From NCBI GenBank assembly GCA_009733775.1, contig WOGZ01000140.1:20320-84319 (forward strand): DNA of 64,000 nucleotides. Direction: 5' to 3'. The notes under the pieces were generated by a model that was not told the origin of the DNA, searched no databases, and saw nothing but the letters and a program-made list of their open reading frames with translations. Positions 11,159 to 21,340 of the stretch are shown one piece after another. The translations under genes and the position numbers were made by a program. Source of the stretch: Alectoria sarmentosa (lineage: Eukaryota; Ascomycota; Lecanoromycetes; Lecanorales; Parmeliaceae). Position 1 is the stretch's first letter, and the number at the start of each line of letters is the position of its first letter.

Positions 11159-11319
11159 GTCAGGGAACCGGAAATGATGCTAAATGCTTGTATTCCGGTA
11201 TGCACGAAATAATAGCTATGAAGAGAAATACATGTGCGAAGGCCGTTTATGTAGGTAATGCCAAGGCGCTAGGCCCAATCGGGCCGCGTACTGGGAAGGC
11301 TGGATGAAACTATGACAGT
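11159..11319 (+). repeat. Direct repeat copy 2
   Basis: Partner of the repeat at 10668-10827, about 490 bp downstream and in the same orientation. This copy keeps more G and C than copy 1, so it appears less mutated. The pair could be the remains of a small tandem duplication or of short LTRs. Confidence 0.75.
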
Positions 11320-11800
11320 CGCTTCGGGTATGTAATTCCGGGGTCGTTTGGGGTCGGAACAGCCCCGAAACATTTTCATATCGGTTAACTCCACCAAAAA
11401 ACGAGGCTTGGCACGGTTTCCTACTCAGATGTGGGAGGCCACCAAATTTCGACTATTCCGCCACCTTCCACAAAAGGTCTAATTTACTGAGTTTACATTT
11501 ATACATCGTACGAGTGATGCAACTTATCTCAATGATTATTGTATCAAATCTTCAATTAGAATATAAAAATGGCTCGGCTTTGACCTTAATAACGGCATTA
11601 TAAAATAAAGGCATAGCGATTAAGGAGATAAAACATGTGCCGAGACCTTTATATAATTTCAATTTGTCATTTTGAGAAATATTTTAAGGGTAATAAATTT
11701 GGTTGCAAATTGTGAAAAGATGCTCGTGCTACACATCGAAAATACATGAGTTGATGCGTCCCATCCCCTGTGCCAAGCATTGACACAGATTCTAAATACG

Positions 11801-12702
11801 TTAAATCACAAATAATCGCTCTTCTACTCAATCTGTAACTAAACAATTCTTTTTGCACGTTCAGACATGCTAATTTCAGGAGAATTGAATCGTATCGCGT
11901 TGGTCGCAACAATTCTGCCATTGTCTGATGTCACACGAAACGAAGTGATGAAGGGATGTCTTCTCAGAACCCGGCAATTCTATCAGCGTTCCAAGTAAGT
12001 CATGAACGAAATCCCATGCGATAAGCAGGTGCGCAGGTCCAAAGCTGCACCGAAAAGGTGCTTTCTGTTGCATTTATTATAGTTACTTTACTAGGCTGAT
12101 CTTATCGAGATACCTTCCATATATAATATTACGCCTGCTAAACAGATGGAGCTGTTCTTGAGAAAGGAGCGTTACCATAGCAAATCGGAGGTGCACTAAT
12201 AAAAGAATACAGGAAGACAAGTCTAGACTGGGGGACGATGAGCGAGTCCGCACGCTAGGACGAAGATGTCATAAAGGAAACAGCCCAGAAACACTCACTC
12301 GACAACTGCCACGACATCAGCGATCGAGCGTACTGAAAGAAAGAAACTTTTATTCATACCCATGTCTTGACGCAGAGTCAATACCTGAGGAAGCATACAT
12401 GCTTATGTAAACCTTGTACAATACCTACGCATAAATCAGACCTCAGTAAGTTTTTATTATAACATTCATGTCGTGGGAACAGAAAAAAGAGAGATGAAAT
12501 TTAAAACAGTATTTGATACCTCGTTTTTTATATCGAAATGAACAAAACTCATAAAGTACTTTTGATCTTATTCTTCTGCAAAGCGAAAGACATATTTAGA
12601 ATTGTTGCAGCACGGTAGCACCCTCGTTGGCAAGGTTAATCGTTCGGAAATCTACCGGTTATATATCGTTAAATCGTCTGCATAGTAAGAAGCGCCGAGA
12701 CT
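11801..12702. other. Gene-free flank between two mobile elements
   Basis: About 900 bp with no supported gene. Short minus-strand frames around 11876-12073 have no recognisable motifs. Composition is nearer the genome average than the AT-rich core to the left. Confidence 0.4.
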
Positions 12703-13158
12703 ATTTAGCGTGCTCAAAAAGAATTCGATTTCTTGGCATTCGTAATCACTTCACCAAACGGGCTGACAGAATGATAAATATTATTAATTTGTAAAATAAA
12801 TGTATATGAAAATTACTTCTCTTATTGTCGCGATTCTAACGTCGTTAAAAATTTGAAAAAGTATTATATATTTACCGACGAATATAAGATCTAAGAGTTT
12901 AGAGGGTTTTAAGATTTCACAGATCGAAAAGTTTAAAAATTCTTGATTCTCGAGCTACCACTCTTTATTTGTTATATTTTGACGAATATTTCTCGCATAT
13001 TCAAAATTTTGATAATATTAGAATCGCGGTAATGATCCAAATAATTTTCATATGTAATGCTTTCAAAGATACGTAATTTTCATTATTCTGTCAGACTGTT
13101 GGTGAAGTGATTACGAATGCCAAGAAATCGAATTCTTTTTGAGCAGGTTGACGCTAAA
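12703..13158. mobile_element. Foldback/MITE-like element: a 456-bp imperfect palindrome
   Basis: The two halves are inverted copies of each other. The outer arms 12711-12756 and 13100-13145 match perfectly over 46 bp. The palindrome extends outward by a TTTAGCG block with a 6-nt length difference. Inward it continues with lower identity through paired blocks such as ATGAAAATTA and GCGATTCTAA, almost to the centre near 12930. The interior is AT-rich, with no coding capacity. A non-coding terminal-repeat structure of this size is what a miniature inverted-repeat or foldback element looks like. I could not define a clean target-site duplication. It lies 123 bp upstream of the gene at 13281, so it forms part of that gene's promoter region. 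Confidence 0.75.
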
Positions 13159-13280
13159 TCTAAACGGACACGTCCTCACCTACACACGAAGTATCCGCGT
13201 TAAGTCTGATAAGAGGGCAAAGCACAGAACTTCCTTCCTACGTCCTACGTCGTTGGCTACTTCACTTTCGGTTTGATACT

Positions 13281-13781
13281 ATGGATTCATCGGTAGCTGA
13301 AGAGAATACAAACTCGCCCATAAATTCGCACGGCCCATGTGCCCCGACCAGGGCTCAAAAACGCTCCGAGTCTGCTTCAGCTCATCGCAAGCCCTGCGAC
13401 TTCTGTCACGCCCCAAATGATGTTTTGGTACGCTGTCGCATCGATGACACATGTGTATGGTACTTCGTCTGCACGAAGAATTGCTGGAACAAAGTCTCTG
13501 GCGGCATCATTGATGGAAGTCCGGATCGCCCAGACTACAAACACGGTGGCATGTGGAAGAACAAGCACTCGGGTGTGAGTGCCAAGAAGCCCAAACACAA
13601 GCAGCGTGTAGCTGTTCGAGATTGGCTGGATTATACCAGATACGTGGTCAATGATAAGGTTATGTACGAAGAAAACTCTGGCTGGCAAAGAGACAGCGCA
13701 GTTCCCTTTTTGATTTCATCCCGAGATAAAGCAAACAAGCCATCAGATTTGTTGATCTTGACATGTTCTTACCCAAAATGA
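13281..13781 (+). CDS. Small conserved fungal protein with CxxC...CxxxCW putative zinc motif
   Basis: Single-exon model of 166 residues from ATG 13281. A polar N-terminus (residues 1-35) precedes a compact Cys-rich core: CDFCHAPNDVLVRC, then WYFVCTKNCW. This spaces Cys pairs as in a small treble-clef or zinc-ribbon fold. A GG[IM]-containing segment follows (KHGGMWKNKHSGVSAKKPKHKQ), and I recall that as common to a family of uncharacterised fungal proteins. The last about 40 residues are less typical, so the true 3' end may involve an intron or truncation. Function unknown. It is convergent with ATE1 (84 bp apart) and sits immediately downstream of the foldback element. Confidence 0.65.
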   Translation: MDSSVAEENTNSPINSHGPCAPTRAQKRSESASAHRKPCDFCHAPNDVLVRCRIDDTCVWYFVCTKNCWNKVSGGIIDGSPDRPDYKHGGMWKNKHSGVSAKKPKHKQRVAVRDWLDYTRYVVNDKVMYEENSGWQRDSAVPFLISSRDKANKPSDLLILTCSYPK

Positions 13782-13865
13782 AGCGCTGTTTTTTGGACCA
13801 GGTCCGGCCCAATACAAGCTGCTAGCTCTGCCGCGATCCCTTTGATTGACGATGAATCCGACGTC

Positions 13866-16104
13866 TCACTCTCGTCCCAGCCAACTAGGTTCTGTTCGAC
13901 ACGTCAGCAGCTTTCGCAGTGATAGAGCGCTCGAGTGCGATGCTATTTTTACCTCCAGTTTGACAAGGCGTTGCCCAAGCTTCAACTTCCACTGGCCCAA
14001 GTCGATCTTTTCTTCCACCTCCTCCAAGGACAAAGCACCAGGCGTGCCTGCGTGAAAACAATCCGTCGCTTCTTTGCCCTCGGAGTCCCGTTTTCGGTCC
14101 TGCCCAATGGCGTACTCGACGGCGAGCTTGAACTTGCTGGGTCCCATGTTCAATTCGTCTCCAAAATTCGAGGTAGTTGCCCGGTCCGACTGGAGGAAAC
14201 CGGTGAGCGAGTTGGAGGAGGTTTTTAGTGCCCGCTCAATAGCCATAGACACCCATTTACGTGCTGAAAGACGTTGCATCATGTCCGAGTCAAGAGGATC
14301 CCAGTTGTGTGATTGAGGGTCTGGTATGTATAGACGATAAGTAGAAACTCTACATGGCACCAGTGGAAGATTAACCGACCTAAGATGTACGTTGGGCGAA
14401 ATGTTGCTTTGTAACGCATCTTGATACATGAGTGGATATAGTAGCCTAGCCGAAGAGTCAATCGATTGGGATGAGCTCGGAACTCTTTAAAAAAATGGAC
14501 CTACCCATGTAATAGTACTGGTAGTCACCTTCTAGCGCTAGAGAGATTTCTCGAAGTGCGGAAAGTTTGCCAAAGTTCCAGTCATTGACATCTTCGTGGT
14601 ATCTGTCTTGATGTGAGCAAGACCGCAGCTCGCATGCTATGATTGGGCAAGCTACATGAGATAAACAGAGCTCACACAGTGGTGAAGGAGATCGAGTACA
14701 CCTAGAGCAATCAACTTTCCATCTAGGCGGTAGCACTGGTGATAGGAGCCAATCCTCTTTTCTTTGCCATGATAAAGATGTGTACTCCGAGGTAAACCGG
14801 AGCACAGGAAACGCTTGAAACCACTTTTCGAAATATCAGAAGGACCTTCGCGATGGACGTTTTTCTGATAGTTTGCAAAGAGTGCGTATCTGTATAGTAG
14901 ATCATCAGTACAGCATACGCAAACCGAATCAGGGGCAGTTCACACTTCTCCTCCGTGAAGTCGTCTGGCTCTAGATTATAATTTCGGGGTCAGTATTGCT
15001 TATTTGAGAAAGTGTTTTGAGCTTTGGAAGATGTCTACGGAGTAGACACTCCTCACACATGCCTTCAATACTCAAAATTCGGTCCAATAGAGGAAACTTA
15101 GACTTCGAAAATACGTACCTAGGGTCACTTCGAATTTGTGGGCTGGCTCAATCAATGTTTTTGTCCGAGTGTCGATTGGGCGTCGCACACAGCGATACTC
15201 GGACTCATGAACAGCTTCATAGACATCGAATTTGTTTTTGCGACGCTTCTTCTCCCTGTAAAGGTGCGCGATGACATCAGGCGAGACTCAAGCTTACTTC
15301 ATGGCACTTCGATCAGGGGCACTTACTCTCGGCTCTTTGGGCAGAATCTAGCAGCTTTGTGTGTATAGTCTTGTCCTAATATGTACTTATTCCATCGATT
15401 GATCGCTTGACGCTGGTCTCTTCTCGAATTAAACGCTGTCGCATCCAAGCTAGAAGACTGATGAGTAACGCTCCCAGAAAGGACCGACTTCAAACATACC
15501 GGATAGTGTAATGTGGACAGCAAGAGTGCCGATTGTCAGGCTTGTAGTAATGTGTGCCAGATCTCGAGACGGACATCAAGCGTAAGCCAGCGACTTTCAA
15601 GAAGACCAAGGACGAAGCAGATGAGAGATAATACCGGCGCCAGCCTCGATCTACCAAGATCTGATAGACAGATGGCGTTAGAGAAGTGGATACGAGGCCC
15701 ACAGAAGCGCCTGGAGAAGACTAAGGATCAGCCTGGATGTGAGGCTGGTAGGTATACAAAGACAATGAGAAAGGCTGGCCAGAAGCGGGCGTGGTACTGG
15801 AAGGCTGACGGGTGCGTTTTGGTTTTGAACGGCAATAGCCGCAACTACTTCGCTGATAGCCTTAATCGCAATCAGCATGCCACTGCTGAAACACGATATT
15901 CATAACATTGAATATTATGCGCTTGTTGGGGAAAAGTAACATGAAAGTAAAGGACTTGGGGGAGGGGAGGAAAGATGAGCCAGCCAACGCTGCACGGGGC
16001 ATTTGATGGAGGTTGGGGGGGAATGGTATCGGGGGCAGCTCACCAGTGGGAGTGAGAAAGGAAAGAGAGTCTCCTTCCATGCTGGGAGCTGGGAGAGACT
16101 GCAT
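13866..16104 (-). CDS. ATE1: Arginyl-tRNA--protein transferase Ate1 (11 exons)
   Basis: Transfers Arg from Arg-tRNA to proteins with N-terminal Asp/Glu, creating N-degrons. Exons: 16044-16104, 15810-15860, 15635-15710, 15500-15562, 15327-15449, 15119-15255, 14946-14970, 14656-14889, 14505-14602, 14380-14445, 13866-14320. All ten junctions keep phase and rebuild conserved text: TPTGYQRSSCGYC, DRGWRRSGTHYYKPD, CCPHYTIRLDATAF, PAHKFEVTLEPDDFTEEKY, GSYHQCYRLDGKLIALGVLD, LIYHEDVNDWNFGKLSALRE and YYYMGYYIHSCIKMRYK. Product 462 residues, or 454 if translation starts at the second Met (16080). The N-terminal Cys cluster (CGYC...CC) and the C-terminal GNAT-like domain are complete. Intron 6 is an introner-like element. 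Before the introns are removed it looks frameshifted, but the gene seems intact. Confidence 0.9.
14971..15118 (-). mobile_element. Introner-like element copy A (ATE1 intron 6, 148 nt, phase 1)
   Basis: Reads GTACGTATTTTCGAAGTC at the donor end and ACCCCGAAATTATAATCTAG at the acceptor end on the minus strand. Closely related along its length to the introns at 22207-22353 and 44562-44708. The terminal segments are partly complementary (TTTTCGAAGT against CCCCGAAAT), and an inner pair GGAGTGTCTACTCC can form a hairpin. Of the four copies its terminal pairing is the most eroded of the three closely related ones. Confidence 0.85.
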
Positions 16105-17394
16105 GACAAGCTTGTTGACTGATTTTAACTCGGGCGGATAGTCTCAAAGAAATGTGGAATTGGAATGACCATTGTGATTGGAATAAAATAGCGGCCGAAA
16201 TTTGATCACTCAGGTACTACCGAATTACTTAATGAGCTCCACGCCAGAGTCTTTTAACTCTTTCTTACTAGGCATGCATTGTAGTCCCTAGGTAGTGAAT
16301 AGATGCAGATTGAGGTGCCTGGTTATGAATTCGACAAAACAAAAGCGCACGGGGCTCAGATGACATACTGTACAAACTCATTTCTACTGGTGCCAACTTT
16401 TGAGCACGATGCACCTAACAATACTAGTTGGATGCTGGTAATCCAGTCGGAATATTGGACCTGCACGGAAGGATGCGCGTCCATGCATCGAGTTTCCATA
16501 GTGGCCGAGAAAGAGGGATGATACTCGTAGGTTTAAAGGCGAATCCTTTGTTCCTTTACAAGCTGCATGGTAGTGTGGGGAAGGGTCGATGTGAATCGGT
16601 CACACGAGTTGATAGGTGGCTTTTGGATTCATATCGATAGCTGGCAAAAGATTATACTTGAAAGGAGTGGACCAAATTGACCTTCGCCCGCTTGCCTGCC
16701 CTGCACTACCGGTCTGCGCAGCTGTAACCACAACTAAGGCAGGATTCCAGGACAGCGTAAAAATAAAGAGGATCAAGGGTCGTGAAGAGGGAAGAGGAAA
16801 GAGGGAAGAGGGAAGAACGCTGATTTAACAACATTTCAAATGTGTACTAGACTACTGGTAGTATCTTCAAACTAAGGTATCAGATCAATGGATGTGGGGG
16901 GACGATGTCGGAGCAAAACGAGCAAAAAGAGCAAAAAGATGCAAAAATGACACTTTCCCAGGCGAGTGCCTATTTTTGATCGTCTCGTCTCCCCACCCAC
17001 ATTACTCCATTTCTTCCATCTTCCAGTCTGGAATCCATTTCTTCCTTCGTTAATAGTAAATAGCACTCCCACCAAACAATGCAGACGCCTTCTGACCAAA
17101 GAATAATACTCCACCCTCAAACCCGTCCCCCACGGGTTTGAAGGAACCCCGTCTCCAGGCTCCGAAACCACTGCCTTGACCTCCCCGCCTTCCTGCCGTC
17201 TTCATTCCCCTCCAGCGACCTCTTCACTTGCTCTACCCCCTACTTGATATACTCCCGTGCCCAGTGTCATCCTGTGTGTCTCGGAATACGGTCACTACTT
17301 TAGCACCGCACAGTCTTTCGCTTCAGCACCACAGATACTGCGCGAGAAAACATCTCCAAGACCAGTCATCAAAACCCACAGGCAGTCTCGCAGT
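16105..17394. other. Intergenic region ATE1-APS1
   Basis: About 1.29 kb of divergent promoter space with no supported gene. A purine-rich GGGAAGAGGAAAGAGG run lies near 16790. The reading frame of the APS1 ORF stays open upstream of its ATG to 17257, but that part has no Nudix similarity. Confidence 0.4.
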
Positions 17395-17985
17395 ATGGCT
17401 CAGAAGCTTGCCTCTACTGCTCGCACTGGACGGGATAACCAACGTGAGTTCAACCTCGAACTTCCATTCCAGACCCTCTGCTTGCACATTTCCGAAGCAA
17501 GCACAAGATGTTCTCAAATTTCTGGCCAGCAGTTGGCTCACATTTGTCCCTTCACAGGATATGGCGCCCATGGCGAGCGACTCGTTGCTGGTGTAGTCCC
17601 TCTTTCTAGCGACAAAAAAAAGGTTCTGCTCATTCAGTCCACTCGTCGAGGTGGCTGGGTACTCCCCAAAGGTGGCTGGGAGACCGATGAAGGAACTGCG
17701 GAAGAAGCGGCTTGCCGCGAGGCTTGGGAAGAAGCCGGCATTGAGTGTAAGATACAGCGCGATCTCGGCAAAATCCCCGACAAACGTTCGCCAGAACAGC
17801 TTACGGCTCATGCACCGAAGGCGATCTTCCAATTTTACGAGGTCAGTGTTGAGAAAGAGGCAACGCAATGGCCGGAGAAGCACAAGAGAGGGAGGCAGTG
17901 GATGTCATATCAAGAGGCCAAGGACGCATTGGCCTCAAGGCCGGAGCTGCTGGATGCTTTGAACAAGAGCTCGATCGTGCGGTAG
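17395..17985 (+). CDS. APS1: Nudix hydrolase, diphosphoinositol-polyphosphate phosphohydrolase (Aps1/Ddp1)
   Basis: Cleaves the beta-phosphate of inositol pyrophosphates, and in this family also diadenosine polyphosphates. Exon 1 is 17395-17443 and exon 2 is 17558-17985; intron 17444-17557 is phase 1. Product 158 residues, normal for the family. After MAQKLASTARTGRDNQRYGAHGERLVAG, the core reads VLLIQSTRRGGWVLPKGGWE. The Nudix box is complete (GGWETDEGTAEEA, then REAWEEAG), with the catalytic REAWEE glutamates present. WMSYQEAKDAL follows near the end, as in DIPPs. The intron is 114 nt, a multiple of three, and contains no in-frame stop, so an unspliced message would still encode one longer frame. 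The GYGAHGE join after splicing is the family sequence, so splicing is the functional form. Confidence 0.92.
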   Translation: MAQKLASTARTGRDNQREFNLELPFQTLCLHISEASTRCSQISGQQLAHICPFTGYGAHGERLVAGVVPLSSDKKKVLLIQSTRRGGWVLPKGGWETDEGTAEEAACREAWEEAGIECKIQRDLGKIPDKRSPEQLTAHAPKAIFQFYEVSVEKEATQWPEKHKRGRQWMSYQEAKDALASRPELLDALNKSSIVR

Positions 17986-18858
17986 TCTTGGATAGATGTG
18001 GCCAGGATTGAGCCCACATACCAAGAAGAAGTTCTGTAACGGCAGCTTACTAGCTGATGCTTCAAACCAGCATGCTTGAGACAGTAAGGCATCATCATAT
18101 AGAATACGCGGCGTATCGAGGAGAGACCGTCTATCACAGGTGGAGTAGGTCCCTCTTCCATTTCCCTGCTGCGCATATGTTGCCACTGTGTCTCTGCCAA
18201 CAGAGTATCAGGAAATGGCTGATACACTCGCCATTGCGCCCAATTCGCAGTCTTCTTGTGTGTGCACATATGAAGGAAATGGTCACAAACACTACGGGTG
18301 CCAGGACATTCTGTGAATGGATTTCCTGTCATGATTTGCCATAACGTTCCGGGGCAAGTCATGTCATGATTGGGCAAAGAACGAGTAATGCTTGAAGTAA
18401 CGTTTGTGCAACGTCGGAAATATGCTATAATATGCCTCCGCGACCAGGTATTTTTTCCAAGCTTGAATCTTCAGAGACCTTGTGTCACCCAAGTACATCT
18501 TTCTAGATTCTATCAAATCACATATTCCCTTGGTTCATAAGCGTCACTCAAAGCTTGGGAGGAGTGGGCTGCACGAGAGTAACAACTCTTTTGACGGGAA
18601 TGACGATAGCTACATCAAGACTCGAGAGGTCAGGCCGATTCACAATTTTGACCAAGTATTGCTGGAGCATACAGCTTGCATGCTCTGAACCTTTCGGGTA
18701 GACACCTATGCCTTCCCTTTGTTGTGAACACATGCACTCTTCCCGTTTGGGCCGGCACTTTAACACAAAACATCACCTTGGACAAAACATCCTCAAGACT
18801 GTGCAGATCTTCACAACAAACAATTTTCTGCGACAGAGCTACTCGTCACAGTCGCATA
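17986..18858. other. Intergenic region APS1-LRR gene
   Basis: 873 bp without a supported gene. Short open frames on both strands (about 18482-18766) lack motifs and overlap each other. Confidence 0.4.
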
Positions 18859-20863
18859 ATGGGCAGACTAAATTACATCAATGTGAGCAATAATCCAGCT
18901 TCAATATGAGCACGGTACTGATACCCATTGCCGTAGCGAAAGATCGAGGGGTTGAAGCTTGGAATTGTCATATCGAAAGACCTGGTATTGCCCTTAGGAC
19001 TCCACACTTGCAGATCTGTACAGCTGGTCCTACAAGGCTAATGCTCTTAGGTCAAACGCATTCCACCAAGTGCAGGGTCAAGGGCGGCTTTCAGAGACCC
19101 AGCTGTCGAGCTCGATGTCTCTGGAAGAAGCTTGACTGATGAAGGCTTTGCTGAAGTAGCGTCGGCGTTGGTAGAGTCACTCAGCTATGAAGGCGATCAA
19201 GGCAGGGTCGTGCGGCTGGAGGAGCTTTGCTTGACGAACAATCGGCTGAGCGCCACGTCACTCCAGGTTCTATCACCCATCATCAGACTGGCAAGCAATG
19301 ACCTAAGAGACTTGGACCTTTCTGAAAACAATATCACCATCAACACAGAAGCCGAGGCAGCAATTTGGGAGGATTTCTTAACGTCTTTCAAGCACTGCTG
19401 CCTTCTTCGAAAGATCGATCTTAGCCGCAACGCCTTGGGACCTAGGGCTTTCGAGGTGATGACAAGAGTCTATGCAAAGCAAGAGGCCGTAGATCTGGTG
19501 CTCCCTACTGACTTTGAACAAGTTCAGAGTAACGAAAGAAGGACGTCTACGGATATTGATGGTCTTGGGCGAGTAATGAGAAAAACGAGTGTTGTCTCGA
19601 ATCCAGACGATGGGGGTAGTGACGGGGACCATGATCTAAAGTCTGAAAACAAGGGTTCAAGACATGGTTTGCCAGCCATCTCATACTTGGTAGAGCTGGT
19701 TGACTCTCTGTTCAGGTTCGAAGTCCCCCGAAAAAGCCGATTTTCCTCCTTCCCAACCAGAATTGCCATGCTTGTACAGTACCACTCGGGGACTCAGATC
19801 TATACCGTATATTGTTCTTGCTGACAGCGACATGACCGAAGCTGCTGCATTGCACCTTTCCTACATACTTGAATTTCACCATGTCCCCGAAAGACTCCTG
19901 ACTCGAGTGCCTCACGTAAAGGCTGGTGCTCCCGCCCAACAGTTGCTAGCTTACGATGAGTCACAATGTCGAGGCATCATATATCTTCCAAATCTACTGC
20001 TTGGTAGTGCAGGTCGCAAAGTACTACAGCTGGCGGAAGTAATGCGGGATGGCTATCTGGACTACGCAGCGGATGATTTTCCTGGACCCTCCAAGACTCT
20101 AGTCAAGTCTACCAATCTGTTGAACTCTGGCGCTCGCTTTGGACTGGTGGCTAGTCCATATGACAGACGACGCCGAAACACTGCCTCAACAGGGCATTCT
20201 GACCAAGCAGGACAGGATGATATAATTGGAAGCGAGCTTGATAGAGCGAGAAGTAGGATACAAGGAACCATACTGCAACATGCTGGACCGCGAAGCAACG
20301 ATCTCTGGCGAGCAGCGTTTGAAATGCTCTCTCTTGGCCGAGAAATACGACCACAGACGAGATACGAACCACCGCTTCGACCGGCATCGAAAACCAAGGC
20401 GCCAATCATCAGGACACTTATTGTCCCTGGAATTACTGCTAAGACACTCAGACCAATATCGCCTTTGACGTTACAACGGGATCCTAATCAGCCAATTTCA
20501 CCCTGGACTACACAATTCCCCAAGAAGAGCGGCTCTGTCCCTTCTACGCCAACTGTCGTCCCGCCAACTCCACTGACCCCCAATATTCCGGTTGTTTCCG
20601 CCCCGTTGCCTAGGGAGACAGCAAAATATCGCACAAAACTTCCCTGCGGGCTTCCGGCGGATGTTTGGAGGCGGATTCTTGGGCTGGCTACGGGAGCTGA
20701 GGGTATCATGAGTGAATCCCAGCAGCGATCTGTACTACAATGGGCGATGGATAGAAAGACACTGAGGCAGGAGAGTGAGTCACTAGGGCTTAGAGCGAGT
20801 GCTCAATGCTGGAAGATTCTTGAAGCGACAGGATGTTTGGCGTATGAAATGGACAGACCTTGA
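18859..20863 (+). CDS. Leucine-rich-repeat (RNI-like) fungal protein, 590 aa
   Basis: Three exons: 18859-18882 (MGRLNYIN), 19051-19715 and 19780-20863. Introns are 168 nt (phase 0) and 64 nt (phase 2). The start exon is only 24 nt. Joining it gives MGRLNYINVKRIPPSAGSR, and a short MxRLNYI start is what I recall from fungal relatives. Residues about 25-215 hold ribonuclease-inhibitor-like LRRs: VELDVSGRSLTDEGF, LEELCLTNNRLSATSLQ, LRDLDLSENNITI and LRKIDLSRNALG. The ALHLSYILEFHHVPE region continues the solenoid. A Ser/Pro/Thr-rich disordered stretch (SVPSTPTVVPPTPLTP) follows, and a helical C-terminus begins LPADVWRRILGLA. It resembles LRR proteins acting as scaffold or phosphatase partner, but no specific function can be assigned. 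The same strand continues into the sugar transporter. Confidence 0.82.
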
Positions 20864-21340
20864 GAAAGCAAAGAGTGCTGTCAAAGACATGGATAGTTTA
20901 GAAGCCAACATTCTTTGTTGCTGGATGGAAAAGTACAGCTAGGTCTTCCCAAAAGCTTTCAACAGCTCTCTCGCTTCCGTGAAGTAATCTCTGAACTGAA
21001 GATTTGCATCATCAAACATGGAGAAGTACCTAGCTTTAGGGCTTCTCCGCCTAGGGCATTGCCGTAGGGCTGAGACCTTTCTGCGCTGTTGTGGAAAGGT
21101 CACGATCGAATACATTAAGATTAAGCAGTCCACGACATCACACTCCTTTGATACAGGTCAGATTTTGCTTCGCACTCTGAGATCAAGCCTGAAAGAAAGT
21201 CCCGCCCTGCCTATTTAGTCGTTATCTAAGAAGAGTGGGAACAGACTCAAAGCTGGATCGACAGGACCGCCGACAAAGCTGCTACGGTCTCAAAATTTGC
21301 AGGGGAGGAGCAGCAGCAGACCGCAAGGAAGACATCTCAT
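20864..21340. other. Intergenic region LRR gene-sugar transporter
   Basis: 477 bp with no supported gene. It presumably contains the 3' end of the LRR transcript and the promoter of the transporter. Confidence 0.35.

Larger units (their letters stand above)
9645..11800. mobile_element. Decayed AT-rich element bounded by ~95-bp inverted repeats
   Basis: The segment at about 9645-9740 recurs in inverted orientation at about 11707-11800. The best-matching core covers the CAATGCTTGGCACAG and GGGACGCATCAACTCAT stretches, so the pair bounds about 2.16 kb. The interior becomes extremely AT-rich from about 10360 to 11130 (long A/T runs, no coding potential). The rest contains isolated normal-GC patches. 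Two diverged direct repeats (about 10668 and 11159) lie inside. This pattern is typical of an old transposon mutated by RIP or drift. I cannot assign a superfamily because no transposase or reverse-transcriptase motif survives. The inverted ends could be TIRs of a DNA transposon, or two copies of an unrelated repeat that happen to face each other. Confidence 0.6.

Noticed and set aside
13866..16104. ATE1 region looked like a frameshifted pseudogene
   Set aside because: All breaks are explained by ten introns with good splice signals and consistent phase; no unexplained stop remains.
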